Positions 1 to 7,872 of a stretch of 10,798 nucleotides of DNA are shown here, piece by piece. The position numbers and the translations under genes were made by a program. The notes beneath the pieces were generated by a model. That model searched no databases. It was not told the DNA's origin and worked only from the letters and a program-made list of their open reading frames with translations. Each line of letters begins with the position of its first letter. The first letter of the stretch is position 1. Location of the stretch: positions 1-10,798 of the forward strand of contig JAJXXI010000123.1 in the NCBI GenBank assembly GCA_021781185.1, in the 5' to 3' direction. Source of the stretch: a bacterium (GTDB lineage: Bacteria > Verrucomicrobiota > Verrucomicrobiia > Limisphaerales > UBA11358).

Positions 1-1890
1 ATTGACCGTGATTACTCCGACCGGTTCGTGGACCAGGAGCGCCGGGACCAGCGCATGGTTTTATCGCCGGAACGTTCGCTCGGCTCGGTCATCAAGCTGC
101 TCACGCCGGATGAACATGATTACACGGCGGCCTACAACACCTGGCTGGCGGCGGTTCCCCAGCACGTCAAGGAGCTCGTCTTCGTGGTCAAACGCTATTA
201 CAAACCGGAATGGGGCGCGAACTGGCGGGACCATTTCAGCGTGGACATCATCAACGGCACGCCGGGCAACGAGCTGAAGTGCGACAACCGCAAGCTCGTC
301 ACCACGTATCTCCGCGTCGGTTTCGATGACGACGGCGCGTGGCGCACCTTCGGTCTGCGCAAGGATTTTCATCCCGCCGTCAAGGTGCAGATGGAGGATG
401 ACATCACCGCCTCCACCGTCGTGCCGGCGGCCCGGCTGGAAGACCTGCCGGAGGGTGTCAACAAGAAGTTCTCCCTCAAGTTTGCGCAGAACTGCGAGCA
501 GCGCCTGTTCCAGCGGCCCGACGACGCCATTCATCGCGGCTACGACAAGCAGGCGGAAAACGATTTCGTCCAGCCGGACAACTTTTTCTCGAACTACCAG
601 CCGCTCACGCCGGCGGAGGCCCGGAGCATGGTCGAGGATGCGCTGGGTTTTTACCAGTTCACCCAGCCGATGCAGAATTTCATCCGCGAAGTCGCCGAGA
701 CCGGCATGCCGGATTATTTCGTCTGCACCGCCAGCCCGCGCCTCGTGGACGGCAAACCGACGAAAAACCCGCGCTATCTTCAGAAGCGTCCCGATGTCGT
801 CCGCGCCGCCGAAACGTATCTGGCGGAAATTTCCGCGCGCCTGCGCCGCCGCGTGCCGCCGGACCGGCCGCTGCACACGCCCGTCACCGCCGTGCTCCCG
901 GGCCGCCGCAACAATCCGCCCGACACCGGCGTCCGCCCGCTGGCGTGCTACAATCCGATTCATTTCATGGAACTGCCGGAGCTGTTCATGGAAGTGATTT
1001 GCAGCATGACCGGGAAATCGCCTTCCACCACGGGTGCCGGCTCCGAGGGGGCGCTGACCAAGGGTCCGTTCAACGCGTTGCCGCCCATCATTGACCTGAA
1101 CAATGCGCTGGTGTCGTTCATCCTCACCGGCCACAACGCCTTCGTCACCGCCGCCGGCTACGTCGGGCCGAACCTCCGCGTGGACCACGACGTGAGCCTG
1201 CTCGTGCCGGAAGTCTGGTGCCGCATGACCACCGGAGAGCATGACCCGAAATTTCTCATCGCCAACCGGTTTCTGGAAAAATGCCAGGACTTCGAGCACA
1301 ACGGGAAAAAAATTCTCGCCAGCCGGCTTGGCTGGCGCATCAACGCGCGGTTTGTCCACGCCTTCTTCGGCCGCGTTTTCAATCATCCGCATGCCGTCTT
1401 CACCGAGGCGATGCTCAAGCCGGAGTTGCAGAGCCGGGATATTTTTGCGGACGGCATGGACAACATCATCGCCACGCAGAAACGGGTGGCCAAAATGTAT
1501 TTTGACGACGGCAGCATTGCGCAGGCCAGCCCGCCGCTGAAGGCGCTGCTCCACATCATGCTGCACGACGAGTTCGAGGGCAAAGGTCTGGACCATCCCG
1601 AAATCCGGAATCTCTTCACCCGTGAAGATCTCCTCGCCAGTCCATGGTATGCGGCCCGGCTCGCCGCCAAACAAAAAGTGGACCGCGCGCTCTGGCGCCG
1701 GCATGTCGAATATCTCAACGCCTTCCTTCGCCGGCCCAGCCACACCGATGTCGCCGAGCAGATGCATATCGCCGAACGGCTCAGCGCCGCGCGCAAAACC
1801 CTGGAAGCCATCGAGTCGGCGGACTACCCGAAGAAACTGGCCGGCACCATCGGCGCGGAACCGATTGGAAATTACGCCGGCGCGAGTTAA
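1..1890 (+). CDS. PPi-dependent phosphoenolpyruvate carboxykinase-like protein, C-terminal part (partial)
   Basis: The frame is open from the first base, so the 5' end of the gene is missing; 629 residues and a TAA stop are visible. It resembles the C-terminal half of pyrophosphate-type PEP carboxykinase (about 1,100 residues), which interconverts PEP, CO2 and phosphate with oxaloacetate and PPi in the cytoplasm. Blocks I recognise, numbered from the first visible codon, are LRKDFHPAVKVQMEDD (119-134), a Gly/Ser/Thr-rich MTGKSPSTTG (336-345) followed closely by GSEGALTKGPFNALPP (347-362), and DHDVSLLVPEVWCRM further on. I see no signal peptide or membrane segment. There is no classical GTP/ATP-PEPCK P-loop of the GxxGxGK type. 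A GTG (28) and an ATG (55) lie in frame, but aligned-looking sequence continues upstream of both, so neither is taken as the start. The gene converges on mqnC. The family call is from memory of conserved blocks, without a database search. Confidence 0.62.
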   Translation: MDRDYSDRFVDQERRDQRMVLSPERSLGSVIKLLTPDEHDYTAAYNTWLAAVPQHVKELVFVVKRYYKPEWGANWRDHFSVDIINGTPGNELKCDNRKLVTTYLRVGFDDDGAWRTFGLRKDFHPAVKVQMEDDITASTVVPAARLEDLPEGVNKKFSLKFAQNCEQRLFQRPDDAIHRGYDKQAENDFVQPDNFFSNYQPLTPAEARSMVEDALGFYQFTQPMQNFIREVAETGMPDYFVCTASPRLVDGKPTKNPRYLQKRPDVVRAAETYLAEISARLRRRVPPDRPLHTPVTAVLPGRRNNPPDTGVRPLACYNPIHFMELPELFMEVICSMTGKSPSTTGAGSEGALTKGPFNALPPIIDLNNALVSFILTGHNAFVTAAGYVGPNLRVDHDVSLLVPEVWCRMTTGEHDPKFLIANRFLEKCQDFEHNGKKILASRLGWRINARFVHAFFGRVFNHPHAVFTEAMLKPELQSRDIFADGMDNIIATQKRVAKMYFDDGSIAQASPPLKALLHIMLHDEFEGKGLDHPEIRNLFTREDLLASPWYAARLAAKQKVDRALWRRHVEYLNAFLRRPSHTDVAEQMHIAERLSAARKTLEAIESADYPKKLAGTIGAEPIGNYAGAS

Positions 1891-1935
1891 AACTGGCGGC
1901 GACGGGCCCGGCCTGAACAGCTTAACCTTTGCGGG

Positions 1936-1958
1936 AACCGGCAAGCAGAGTGCCTGTT
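1936..1958. other. Imperfect hairpin between convergent genes
   Basis: This lies in the 82-base gap between the two convergent stop codons. The arms AACCGGCA and TGCCTGTT pair with one C/T mismatch around a 7-base loop. Neither strand has a T-tract after the stem, so it is not a convincing intrinsic terminator, although the position would suit shared termination. Confidence 0.22.
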
Positions 1959-1972
1959 GGCTCAAAGAACAA

Positions 1973-3106
1973 TCAATTCACCAACCGATACCAGTTGTCG
2001 CGCTGGTGCGGCTCGTAGCCGAGTTCCTTGATCAGGCGGTGCATGTCCGGCACAGTCATCTGAAAGGTCGTGCCGGCCTGGGAAACGACGTTCTCCTCGA
2101 TCATGATGCTGCCGAGGTCGTTGGCACCGTATTTGAGCGCCACCTGGCCAATGTCGAGCCCTTGCGTGACCCAGGAACTCTGGATGTTCTCAATGTTGTC
2201 GAGGTAGATGCGGCCCAGGGCCTGCGTCTTGAGATATTCATGGGCACCAACGGTGGGCGCTTTCAGCTTCGTGTGCTCCGCCTGAAACGTCCAGCAGATG
2301 AACGCCGTGAAGTGGGCCGGTTTCACGCCGGTGCCGTTGTATTCCGCCACCCGTTTCAGCGACTGGTCCTGCTGTCGGCGCAGACGATCCAGATGCTCAA
2401 TGCGGTCGGCCACCGTCTCGACGTGACCAAACATCATCGTGGCGCTGGAATACAAGCCCAGCCGGTGCGCGATGTCCATGACCTCCAGCCAGTCGTCGCT
2501 CATCGCCTTGAGCGGCGCGACGCGCTGACGCACGCGGTCCACGAGAATTTCCCCGCCGCCACCGGGAATGGAGCCGAGGCCGGCCGCCTTGAAATCGCCG
2601 ATGATCTTTTCCAGCGGTTCATTGAACACCTCGCGGAAATGCACAAATTCGCTCGGACTGAATCCATGGATGTTCACCTGCGGAAACTTGGCTTTGATGT
2701 GCGAAAGCAGGTCCAGATACCACTGTTTGGTCAGCTTGGGATGATGCCCGCCCTGCATGAGAATCTGCGTGCCGCCTAGCGCCAGCGTCTCCTCAATCTT
2801 CTGGTCCATCTCGGCCAGGCTGATGACGTAGGAATCGTCATCTTTTTCCGTCCGGTAAAACGCGCAAAACTTGCAATAAACATTGCAGACGTTCGTGTAA
2901 TTCACGTTGCGGTCCACGTTGTAGGTGACGATCGCATTGCCGCGCTGGTTGTAGGCTCCGGCCTTGGCCAACTGGCGGCGGCGGTCGGCCAGCGCGCCGA
3001 GTTCCTCCAGCGGAAGCGAATAAAGCCTTAACGCCTCGGCCTGGTCAATCCGTGTGCCTGCCCAGACCTTTTGCAGCAATTCATCAAGTGACGCGTCGTA
3101 AATCAC
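1973..3106 (-). CDS. mqnC: Cyclic dehypoxanthinyl futalosine synthase (radical SAM)
   Basis: MqnC catalyses the radical-SAM cyclisation of dehypoxanthine futalosine to its cyclic form in the futalosine route to menaquinone, in the cytoplasm. The 377-residue product is full length for the family. The [4Fe-4S] motif CNVYCKFC supplies Cys74, Cys78 and Cys81 (CX3CX2C), preceded by the family-typical NVDRNVNYTNV. QGGHHP (118-123), HGFSPSEF (147-154), the glycine-rich SIPGGGGEIL (179-188) and AFICWTFQ fit MqnC rather than its paralogue MqnE, whose cysteine region reads differently. The start is a GTG at 3104-3106 without a clear Shine-Dalgarno sequence, so it could be slightly off. No other mqn gene is in the window. 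The gene stands about 97 bases downstream of the TPR gene on the same strand and converges on the PEPCK-like gene. Its presence implies menaquinone respiration through futalosine rather than the classical Men route. Confidence 0.95.
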   Translation of the reverse strand: MIYDASLDELLQKVWAGTRIDQAEALRLYSLPLEELGALADRRRQLAKAGAYNQRGNAIVTYNVDRNVNYTNVCNVYCKFCAFYRTEKDDDSYVISLAEMDQKIEETLALGGTQILMQGGHHPKLTKQWYLDLLSHIKAKFPQVNIHGFSPSEFVHFREVFNEPLEKIIGDFKAAGLGSIPGGGGEILVDRVRQRVAPLKAMSDDWLEVMDIAHRLGLYSSATMMFGHVETVADRIEHLDRLRRQQDQSLKRVAEYNGTGVKPAHFTAFICWTFQAEHTKLKAPTVGAHEYLKTQALGRIYLDNIENIQSSWVTQGLDIGQVALKYGANDLGSIMIEENVVSQAGTTFQMTVPDMHRLIKELGYEPHQRDNWYRLVN

Positions 3107-3202
3107 GCTGAGAAGTTAGCAGGAATTCCGGCGGCGACAAGTCACAGCCTCAGTCCGGTTTCGCGTCTGAAGGATCGAGGCAGATTGGAAAACCCGTATT
3201 GG

Positions 3203-3754
3203 TCAGCGGGCTCGCTGGAATTTCTCCCAGGGGATTTTGGCCAGGGCCTCGCTCGCGGCCTGGACGATTTCCGGTTTGCGCAGCGCCTGGGCGGCGCGGG
3301 CGCGATGCAAATGCGCCTCCACCATCAACGGATCCAGCGCCAGCGCGCGTTCCGCACATTCCAACGCCTGCCCGTGGCGGCCGATCTGGCCGTTCATGCT
3401 GGCGAGTTTGGCCCAGCCCAGTTTGTTGCCGGGGTCCAGGTTCATCGCCTGGGCCAGACATTGCATGCCCTCGGCCTGACGATTCATCGTTTCAAAAAGC
3501 AGGGTGCCCAAATTGTTCCAAATCTTGAAACTCTGCGGGTCCAGTTGCAGGGCGCGCCGATAACTGGCTTCCGCCTCTGCCAGACACCCCGTTGCGGCCA
3601 GCGCCATCCCTTGATAAAAATGCGGCCGGGCGTCGCCGGGACTCTCCCTCTGCCAGGCCTGCGCAAATTCCAGCAATTCCGGCCAGGAACCCGCCTCGCA
3701 AAGCGAACGGGCCTGCATCACGGGATCCGGCGCGATGACGGGTGAACGATTCAT
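3203..3754 (-). CDS. Small TPR-repeat protein
   Basis: This 183-residue protein is made almost wholly of tetratricopeptide repeats, helical hairpins that act as protein-protein docking scaffolds. The clearest units are residues 42-75 (ending RRALQLDP), 76-109 (ending AQAMNLDP) and 110-143 (ending RALALDP), with a degenerate unit before them (about 10-40) and a partial one after. The 34-residue phase and the LDP ends are plain to see. There is no signal peptide or transmembrane segment, so it is probably cytoplasmic. The start is an ATG at 3752-3754 with only GGGA a few bases upstream. It lies between the mla block and mqnC on the same strand, and a candidate terminator upstream suggests it is transcribed separately from mlaD. 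The partner and process are unknown. Confidence 0.85.
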   Translation of the reverse strand: MNRSPVIAPDPVMQARSLCEAGSWPELLEFAQAWQRESPGDARPHFYQGMALAATGCLAEAEASYRRALQLDPQSFKIWNNLGTLLFETMNRQAEGMQCLAQAMNLDPGNKLGWAKLASMNGQIGRHGQALECAERALALDPLMVEAHLHRARAAQALRKPEIVQAASEALAKIPWEKFQRAR

Positions 3755-3770
3755 TTTCCCGCATTAAACG

Positions 3771-3814
3771 AAAAATCTTCCGGGGCAATTTTCCCTGCTC
3801 TGAACAATGCCCGG
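3771..3814 (-). terminator. Candidate intrinsic terminator of the mla operon
   Basis: Read on the minus strand, CCGGGCA and TGCCCCGG can pair (7 bp with one bulged base) around a loop of about 20 bases. A T-rich ATTTTT follows three bases after the stem. It sits 39 bases beyond the mlaD stop and just before the TPR gene, where a terminator is expected. The large loop and short T-tract keep confidence low. Confidence 0.35.
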
Positions 3815-3852
3815 GCCCACGGCGCAGCCCTCGGTCGCGGCGGCCGCTCCAA

Positions 3853-4827
3853 TTACAACCCGAACTGGTTGGCCATGAGCCCGATGACGCTCAAGGGGCC
3901 GGTGTCTTCCAAGCCGTCCGCCGCCTTGTCGAGCTTCTGCAGCGAGAGCTTGGCGTTGTCCAAAAATTCCGGACTGTTGACCAGCTTGCCAACCGAGCCC
4001 TGGCCCTGATTCACCTTCAACAAAATGGAATTCAGGTTCGTCATGGAGGACGTGGTCGCGCGGTAAAGCGTGTCATCCGTCAGCAATTTGCCAAAGGTGC
4101 CCTTGCCGGCGCGCACGTCGCTCATGACCAGTTTGGCAGAGGCAATGACCTCATTCGCCGAGGCGGCCGTGTCCTGCAAGTTGCTGACGGTCGTCAGCGC
4201 GGAGTTGTAGAGGGCTTGGTCGTAAACCAGCTTGCCGATGGTGCCCTGGCCGGCGGCGATCTGGCTGGAGACATTTTTCACGTTCGCAATGGTCGCGGTG
4301 ATGGGCCCGCTGTTTTGCTTGATGAAATCCGTGAGCGGCCCGAGCAAATTGTCAATCTTGTCACCGGTGAAACTTTTGGTGAGGTTCTGAATCCCGCCGG
4401 CGGCGTTGTCCAGCTTGGCCATGATGGCGTTCAAATCCGGCTGCTCCCGGGTCTCCAGCACCGTGCCTGCCGCCGCCTTGGGCGCATCCGGGGTGCCAAA
4501 GGAGATGGCGACAAAATTTTGCCCCATCAGACCGGTGAATTCGATGACGGCCTTGCTGTCCGTTTTCACCATGGCATCCGTGTTGAGTTTCATGGTCACA
4601 CTGACTTTGTTGTCGGCGAGGGCAATTTTTTCCACGCGCCCGATTTCGACGCCGGCCATCTTGACGCGGTCGCCCACCTTCAAGTCCTGTGCCGTGTCAA
4701 ACTGCGCGCTGACCAGGTAGCCGCGGCTGAAAATGTCGGCGCTGCCGAGGGTTTCAATAATGAGCACGGCCGCGAGCACGGTCAGGGCCACAAAAATGCC
4801 CAGCTTGGTTTCGAGTGAATTTTTCAT
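3853..4827 (-). CDS. mlaD: MCE/MlaD-family lipid-binding protein with long C-terminal extension
   Basis: This is the substrate-binding MCE subunit of an MlaEFD-type ABC lipid transporter, anchored in the inner membrane and facing the periplasm, where MCE rings form a hydrophobic channel for phospholipids. One N-terminal transmembrane helix (about 10-27) is followed by a single MCE domain (about 36-115) containing the typical LKVGDRVKMAGVEIGRV (49-65) and GLMGQNFVAI (99-108). The protein has 324 residues, against roughly 180 for E. coli MlaD. The extra C-terminal part (about 130-324) is probably helical and carries three copies of a G-[QK]-G-[TS]-x-G-K-L motif at 193-200, 241-248 and 275-282. 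The start ATG lies 16 bases after the mlaF stop and has no clear Shine-Dalgarno sequence. It is the last gene of the block, and no mlaC or mlaB follows. Confidence 0.92.
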   Translation of the reverse strand: MKNSLETKLGIFVALTVLAAVLIIETLGSADIFSRGYLVSAQFDTAQDLKVGDRVKMAGVEIGRVEKIALADNKVSVTMKLNTDAMVKTDSKAVIEFTGLMGQNFVAISFGTPDAPKAAAGTVLETREQPDLNAIMAKLDNAAGGIQNLTKSFTGDKIDNLLGPLTDFIKQNSGPITATIANVKNVSSQIAAGQGTIGKLVYDQALYNSALTTVSNLQDTAASANEVIASAKLVMSDVRAGKGTFGKLLTDDTLYRATTSSMTNLNSILLKVNQGQGSVGKLVNSPEFLDNAKLSLQKLDKAADGLEDTGPLSVIGLMANQFGL

Positions 4828-4843
4828 AGGCTGAATCGTTGAA

Positions 4844-5602
4844 TTAAGTTTCGCGTTTGAAGTCCGCGTGCAAAAACTTTTGCACCAGCGGGTCGTTGAA
4901 GTTTTTCACCTCGTCGGGCGTGCCGATGGTCACAATCCGCCCGTCCACGATGACCGCAATGCGGTCGGCCACCCCAAAGGCGAGGTCGCGGTCGTGGGAA
5001 ACCACAAACGAGGTGACGTGCGTGCGCCGGTTGAGGTTCAAAATCTCGTTGCCGATCACGACGGAGGAAAGCGGATCCAGTTCGCTGGTCGGTTCATCAT
5101 AAAGAATCAATTGCGGCTCAATGACGAGGGCGCGGGCGATGGCGGCGCGCTTTTTCATGCCGCCGGAAAGTTCACCGGGCATTTTGTTCATCGCCTCCCT
5201 GAGGCCGACATCCTCGAGTTTTTCCGCGACGATCTGCTGGATTTCCCCGGGTGATTTCAGGCGGTGTTCCGTCAGATACAGCCCGACATTTTCGCCGACG
5301 GTCAGCGAGTTGAGCAGCGCGCCGGACTGGAACACGAGCGCCATGCGGTATTTCGCGGCGATTTCGGGCGTGGTGATGGATTCGCCGTTGATGAGAATTT
5401 CGCCGGCATCCGCCTCTTCCAGCCCGATGAGGTGCTTGAGCAGAACGCTTTTGCCGCTGCCGCTCGGCCCCATCATCACGAAGATTTCCCCGGGCCGGAC
5501 TTCAAAATCAATGCCCTTGAGCACTTCCTGGCCGTCAAAACTTTTGCGCAGGCCGCGCACCACGAGGCCGACGCTGGAGGACTGATGATTGGAATTGCTC
5601 AT
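4844..5602 (-). CDS. mlaF: MlaF-type ABC transporter ATPase
   Basis: This is the cytoplasmic ATPase that powers the MlaE permease, with MlaD, in phospholipid transport between inner and outer membrane. In its 252 residues I see Walker A GPSGSGKS (45-52), the Q-loop FQSGAL (91-96, a form common in MlaF proteins), the signature LSGGM (145-149) followed by KKRAAIARAL, Walker B LILYDE (165-170) and the H-loop histidine H203. All catalytic residues are present, so it should be active. The D-loop reads SELD (173-176), where most relatives have SGLD or SALD. The start ATG overlaps the mlaE TGA as ATGA (5599-5602), which indicates translational coupling. The mlaD gene follows after 16 bases. The gene order E-F-D differs from the F-E-D of E. 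coli. Confidence 0.95.
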   Translation of the reverse strand: MSNSNHQSSSVGLVVRGLRKSFDGQEVLKGIDFEVRPGEIFVMMGPSGSGKSVLLKHLIGLEEADAGEILINGESITTPEIAAKYRMALVFQSGALLNSLTVGENVGLYLTEHRLKSPGEIQQIVAEKLEDVGLREAMNKMPGELSGGMKKRAAIARALVIEPQLILYDEPTSELDPLSSVVIGNEILNLNRRTHVTSFVVSHDRDLAFGVADRIAVIVDGRIVTIGTPDEVKNFNDPLVQKFLHADFKRET

Positions 5603-6336
5603 TTCAGAAGGAAACGGGTGAGGATGTAGTCAAAAATGACGATGAGCACAATGGAGTTGACCACCGCCTTGGTGACCGAACGGCCAATCCCGCGCGGTCC
5701 GCCAATGGTCACCAGTCCCTGGTGGCAGGAAACCACGCCAATGATGATGGCAAAACAGAAACTTTTGAACACGCCGTTGGCCACATCCTTCAAGCCCACA
5801 ATATCCCGCAAATCGGCAAAAAAGACGCGGAACGGAATTTCCATGCGATGGTTCATATCCGCCACCACGGCTCCGCCAAACCAGCCCACCAGGACTGCGA
5901 ACACGACCAGCATCGGCAGTGCGACGGCGATGGCCAGCAACCGTGGCAGCACGAGGTAGTGGATGGGATTGATGTTCATCGTGCGCAGCGCGTCAATTTC
6001 CTGATAGACGCGCATGGAGCCGATTTCCGCCGCCATGGCGGAGCCAATGCGGCCGGCAATGAGGATGGCCATCATGACGGGGGCCAGCTCCTTGGCAATG
6101 GCAATGCCGACCACGCCGCCGACGGCGCTGGGCAGGCTGCGTTCAACGAGCACCGGTCCCGTTTGCAGGGAAATGACCGCGCCGATGAAGAAAGACAGCA
6201 CGCAGACCATCAGCAGGCTGGCATTCCCGATCTCGAAAAACTGGTCCAACACTTTTTGCCGCTGGCGCCACGCGTTGGGCAGGGCCAGCAGCGTGCGCCA
6301 GAACAACAGGACAATTTCACCGATGTTCTCAAACAT
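5599..6336 (-). CDS. mlaE: MlaE-type ABC transporter permease
   Basis: This is the integral inner-membrane permease of the MlaEFD lipid transporter. The 245-residue length is usual. An amphipathic N-terminus (1-30) precedes hydrophobic segments near 38-58, 72-95, 128-157, 190-205 and 222-240. The diagnostic MlaE/Ttg2B block is present: KELAPVMMAILIAGR (82-96) continuing into IGSAMAAEIGSMRVYQEIDAL (97-117), which contains the coupling helix that meets the ATPase. The conserved GLVTIGGPRGIG (207-218) is present near the C-terminus. The start ATG lies 17 bases after the stop of the aromatic-proline repeat protein, and the stop overlaps the mlaF start. This placement argues for cotranscription with both neighbours. 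Confidence 0.95.
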   Translation of the reverse strand: MFENIGEIVLLFWRTLLALPNAWRQRQKVLDQFFEIGNASLLMVCVLSFFIGAVISLQTGPVLVERSLPSAVGGVVGIAIAKELAPVMMAILIAGRIGSAMAAEIGSMRVYQEIDALRTMNINPIHYLVLPRLLAIAVALPMLVVFAVLVGWFGGAVVADMNHRMEIPFRVFFADLRDIVGLKDVANGVFKSFCFAIIIGVVSCHQGLVTIGGPRGIGRSVTKAVVNSIVLIVIFDYILTRFLLK

Positions 6337-6353
6337 AATGGTTCAGGCGCGGT

Positions 6354-7844
6354 TCATTTGGCGGCGGTGGTTTTCCGTGAAACAGTGACGTAAAACAGCT
6401 TCAGACACCGGTTTCCCCGGTCACATTGATACTGAAAAAGCCCGAAGAGGAGCGAGACTTTTTTGTGTTCCGGCGACCGCTCGTCCCGATACAAATTCCA
6501 CAACAACGAATGGCTGGCCGCGCCGGTGCCGGGATTGTTTTCCGCCCGCCAGAGCGACCACAGCGGCGACCAGTTGCGCTCAATGCCACGGTTGTCCGGC
6601 ACCGCCGGCTCAATCGGCGCAAACACCTGCAACCGTTCGTTGCCGTTGAAATCGCGGTGCATCGTGAAGAATGGCCACATGTCCAGCCGCCGCTTGTAAC
6701 GGCCGGTCTTGGTGTTGCGTTCCACGGTGTCCGAATATAAATAAAAAACGATGCGGGTGCGGCGGAGATCGAGTGGATCGGAATGCGTGCGCTTGAAGAC
6801 ATAAACCGGCCAGAGATACGAATCGCTCTCCAATGTGGCGTTATGCGAAAGGCTGAACAGCGGGAACACCCGCGAGGTGGTCTTGCCTTCGCCCCGGGCA
6901 AAAACCACGATCGGCCACGGTGCCTGCCATTCATGGTATTTCAATGCCCGGTTGTCAATCCAGTTGAAGAACGGCCAAATGACCGTCGTCAAATCCAGTT
7001 GCGGGGAGCGGGTGTAAACAAACAGCGGCAGGCTGGCGCGGAAGGTTTCAGGATTGGTGGTGCCCAGGCCATTGTCCTGCCGCAGATATAGCGGCCAGGC
7101 CCAAAACGACCGGTCATGGCCGCCGATCAGCGTCACATCGCCAAAGCCGTTTGTCTGCCAGGTCACCGCCTTATGCTCCCGACCGACCAGCGGCCAGACC
7201 TGCCAGCCATGCAACCCATCGCCGTGGCGAACATGCACGAAGGGATAAAGGTAGGTGTCGGTGACGACATCGCGTTTGCGCGTTTCGCTGTAAAAGGGAA
7301 ACATGATCACGAAAATCTGGTCATGGAACATCCGGTTTTTCACCGTGCCGTAAAAAGGGAAAACCGCCGTATAATCCAGATTCGTGTCGGTGGAACGCTG
7401 CCGGAAAAAAATCGGATACAAGGTCTGCCGCCGGGTGGTTGCGCCGTCAGGTTCCTGTCCGCCGGCCCCGCTGATCAGTTGGAAAAACTGCCAGCGCCAC
7501 TCCTGGCCGTAATGCAGATAGCTAAACAGCGGATATAAAAAATCATCCTCTTGTGACTCCACGGAAGAATCCCGGTCACGCGAAAAAAACGGCGGCACGG
7601 CCCAAGTCGTCTCCGCTTCCCGTTGCTGCGAATAGTAAAACGGGCCGGCCGCTTCCACGCGATAGCCCTGATCTAAAGTCAGATTGAACCGGTCAAACAG
7701 AAAGCCATAGCCCCCCGCCTCGCCGGCTTGGATTCGATTTGCGCACGACAAATAAAGAAAAATGCCCGCCAGCGGAAGAACGATGGCCGCCAGAGCCGAA
7801 AAAAAACCTTTGTGGTTCGTTATCGTTATTTTTTGTCTATCCAT
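6354..7844 (-). CDS. Unrecognised envelope protein with about 22 aromatic-proline repeats
   Basis: I do not recognise this 496-residue protein. After a short charged N-terminus there is one hydrophobic stretch (about 13-34), either a signal peptide or an anchor; Cys34 follows LYLS, a poor lipobox, so a lipoprotein is possible but unproven. The rest is tiled by short hydrophobic motifs of the type [WFYL]-P-[LFIV]-[FYV]: residues 104 (YPLFSY), 143 (YPIFF), 162, 182, 200, 217, 250, 272, 290, 310, 327, 345, 390 and 426, with weaker copies between them. Mean spacing is about 19 residues, and polar, charged turns lie between. This suggests repeated beta hairpins, as in a beta-barrel, propeller or solenoid, exposed to the periplasm or outer membrane. 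It lies 17 bases upstream of mlaE and downstream of the RND gene, so a role in envelope lipid traffic is inferred. The start ATG has no clear Shine-Dalgarno sequence. Confidence 0.85.
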   Translation of the reverse strand: MDRQKITITNHKGFFSALAAIVLPLAGIFLYLSCANRIQAGEAGGYGFLFDRFNLTLDQGYRVEAAGPFYYSQQREAETTWAVPPFFSRDRDSSVESQEDDFLYPLFSYLHYGQEWRWQFFQLISGAGGQEPDGATTRRQTLYPIFFRQRSTDTNLDYTAVFPFYGTVKNRMFHDQIFVIMFPFYSETRKRDVVTDTYLYPFVHVRHGDGLHGWQVWPLVGREHKAVTWQTNGFGDVTLIGGHDRSFWAWPLYLRQDNGLGTTNPETFRASLPLFVYTRSPQLDLTTVIWPFFNWIDNRALKYHEWQAPWPIVVFARGEGKTTSRVFPLFSLSHNATLESDSYLWPVYVFKRTHSDPLDLRRTRIVFYLYSDTVERNTKTGRYKRRLDMWPFFTMHRDFNGNERLQVFAPIEPAVPDNRGIERNWSPLWSLWRAENNPGTGAASHSLLWNLYRDERSPEHKKVSLLFGLFQYQCDRGNRCLKLFYVTVSRKTTAAK

Positions 7845-7872
7845 TGGCTTGTCTGCGTTAAAATGGCTGCTT

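Noticed and set aside
61..1965. A 634-residue open frame antisense to the PEPCK-like gene
   Set aside because: It mirrors the plus-strand gene codon for codon, is rich in Arg, Gly, Val and Ala with no recognisable motif, and would overlap a gene with clear family blocks. Long antisense frames are expected in GC-rich coding DNA.
1622..2779. A 385-residue plus-strand open frame across the mqnC region
   Set aside because: It overlaps the end of the PEPCK-like gene and most of mqnC on the opposite strand. The composition is His/Arg/Val-rich shadow, and mqnC has its full set of motifs.
3107..3202. Possible terminator or promoter in the gap between the TPR gene and mqnC
   Set aside because: Only a weak bulged stem (CCTTCAG with CTGAGG) with a 13-base loop and no T-tract could be drawn, and no clear promoter boxes were seen.
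3742..4818. A 358-residue plus-strand open frame antisense to mlaD
   Set aside because: It is a shadow of the MCE gene with no recognisable domain; the minus-strand protein has a transmembrane helix and an MCE domain.
6387..7844. Repeat protein considered as a LptD/BamA-type outer-membrane barrel
   Set aside because: The repeat pattern allows a beta structure, but I see no POTRA-like or LptD-like domain and no typical C-terminal barrel signature (it ends KTTAAK), so a named outer-membrane family is not supported.
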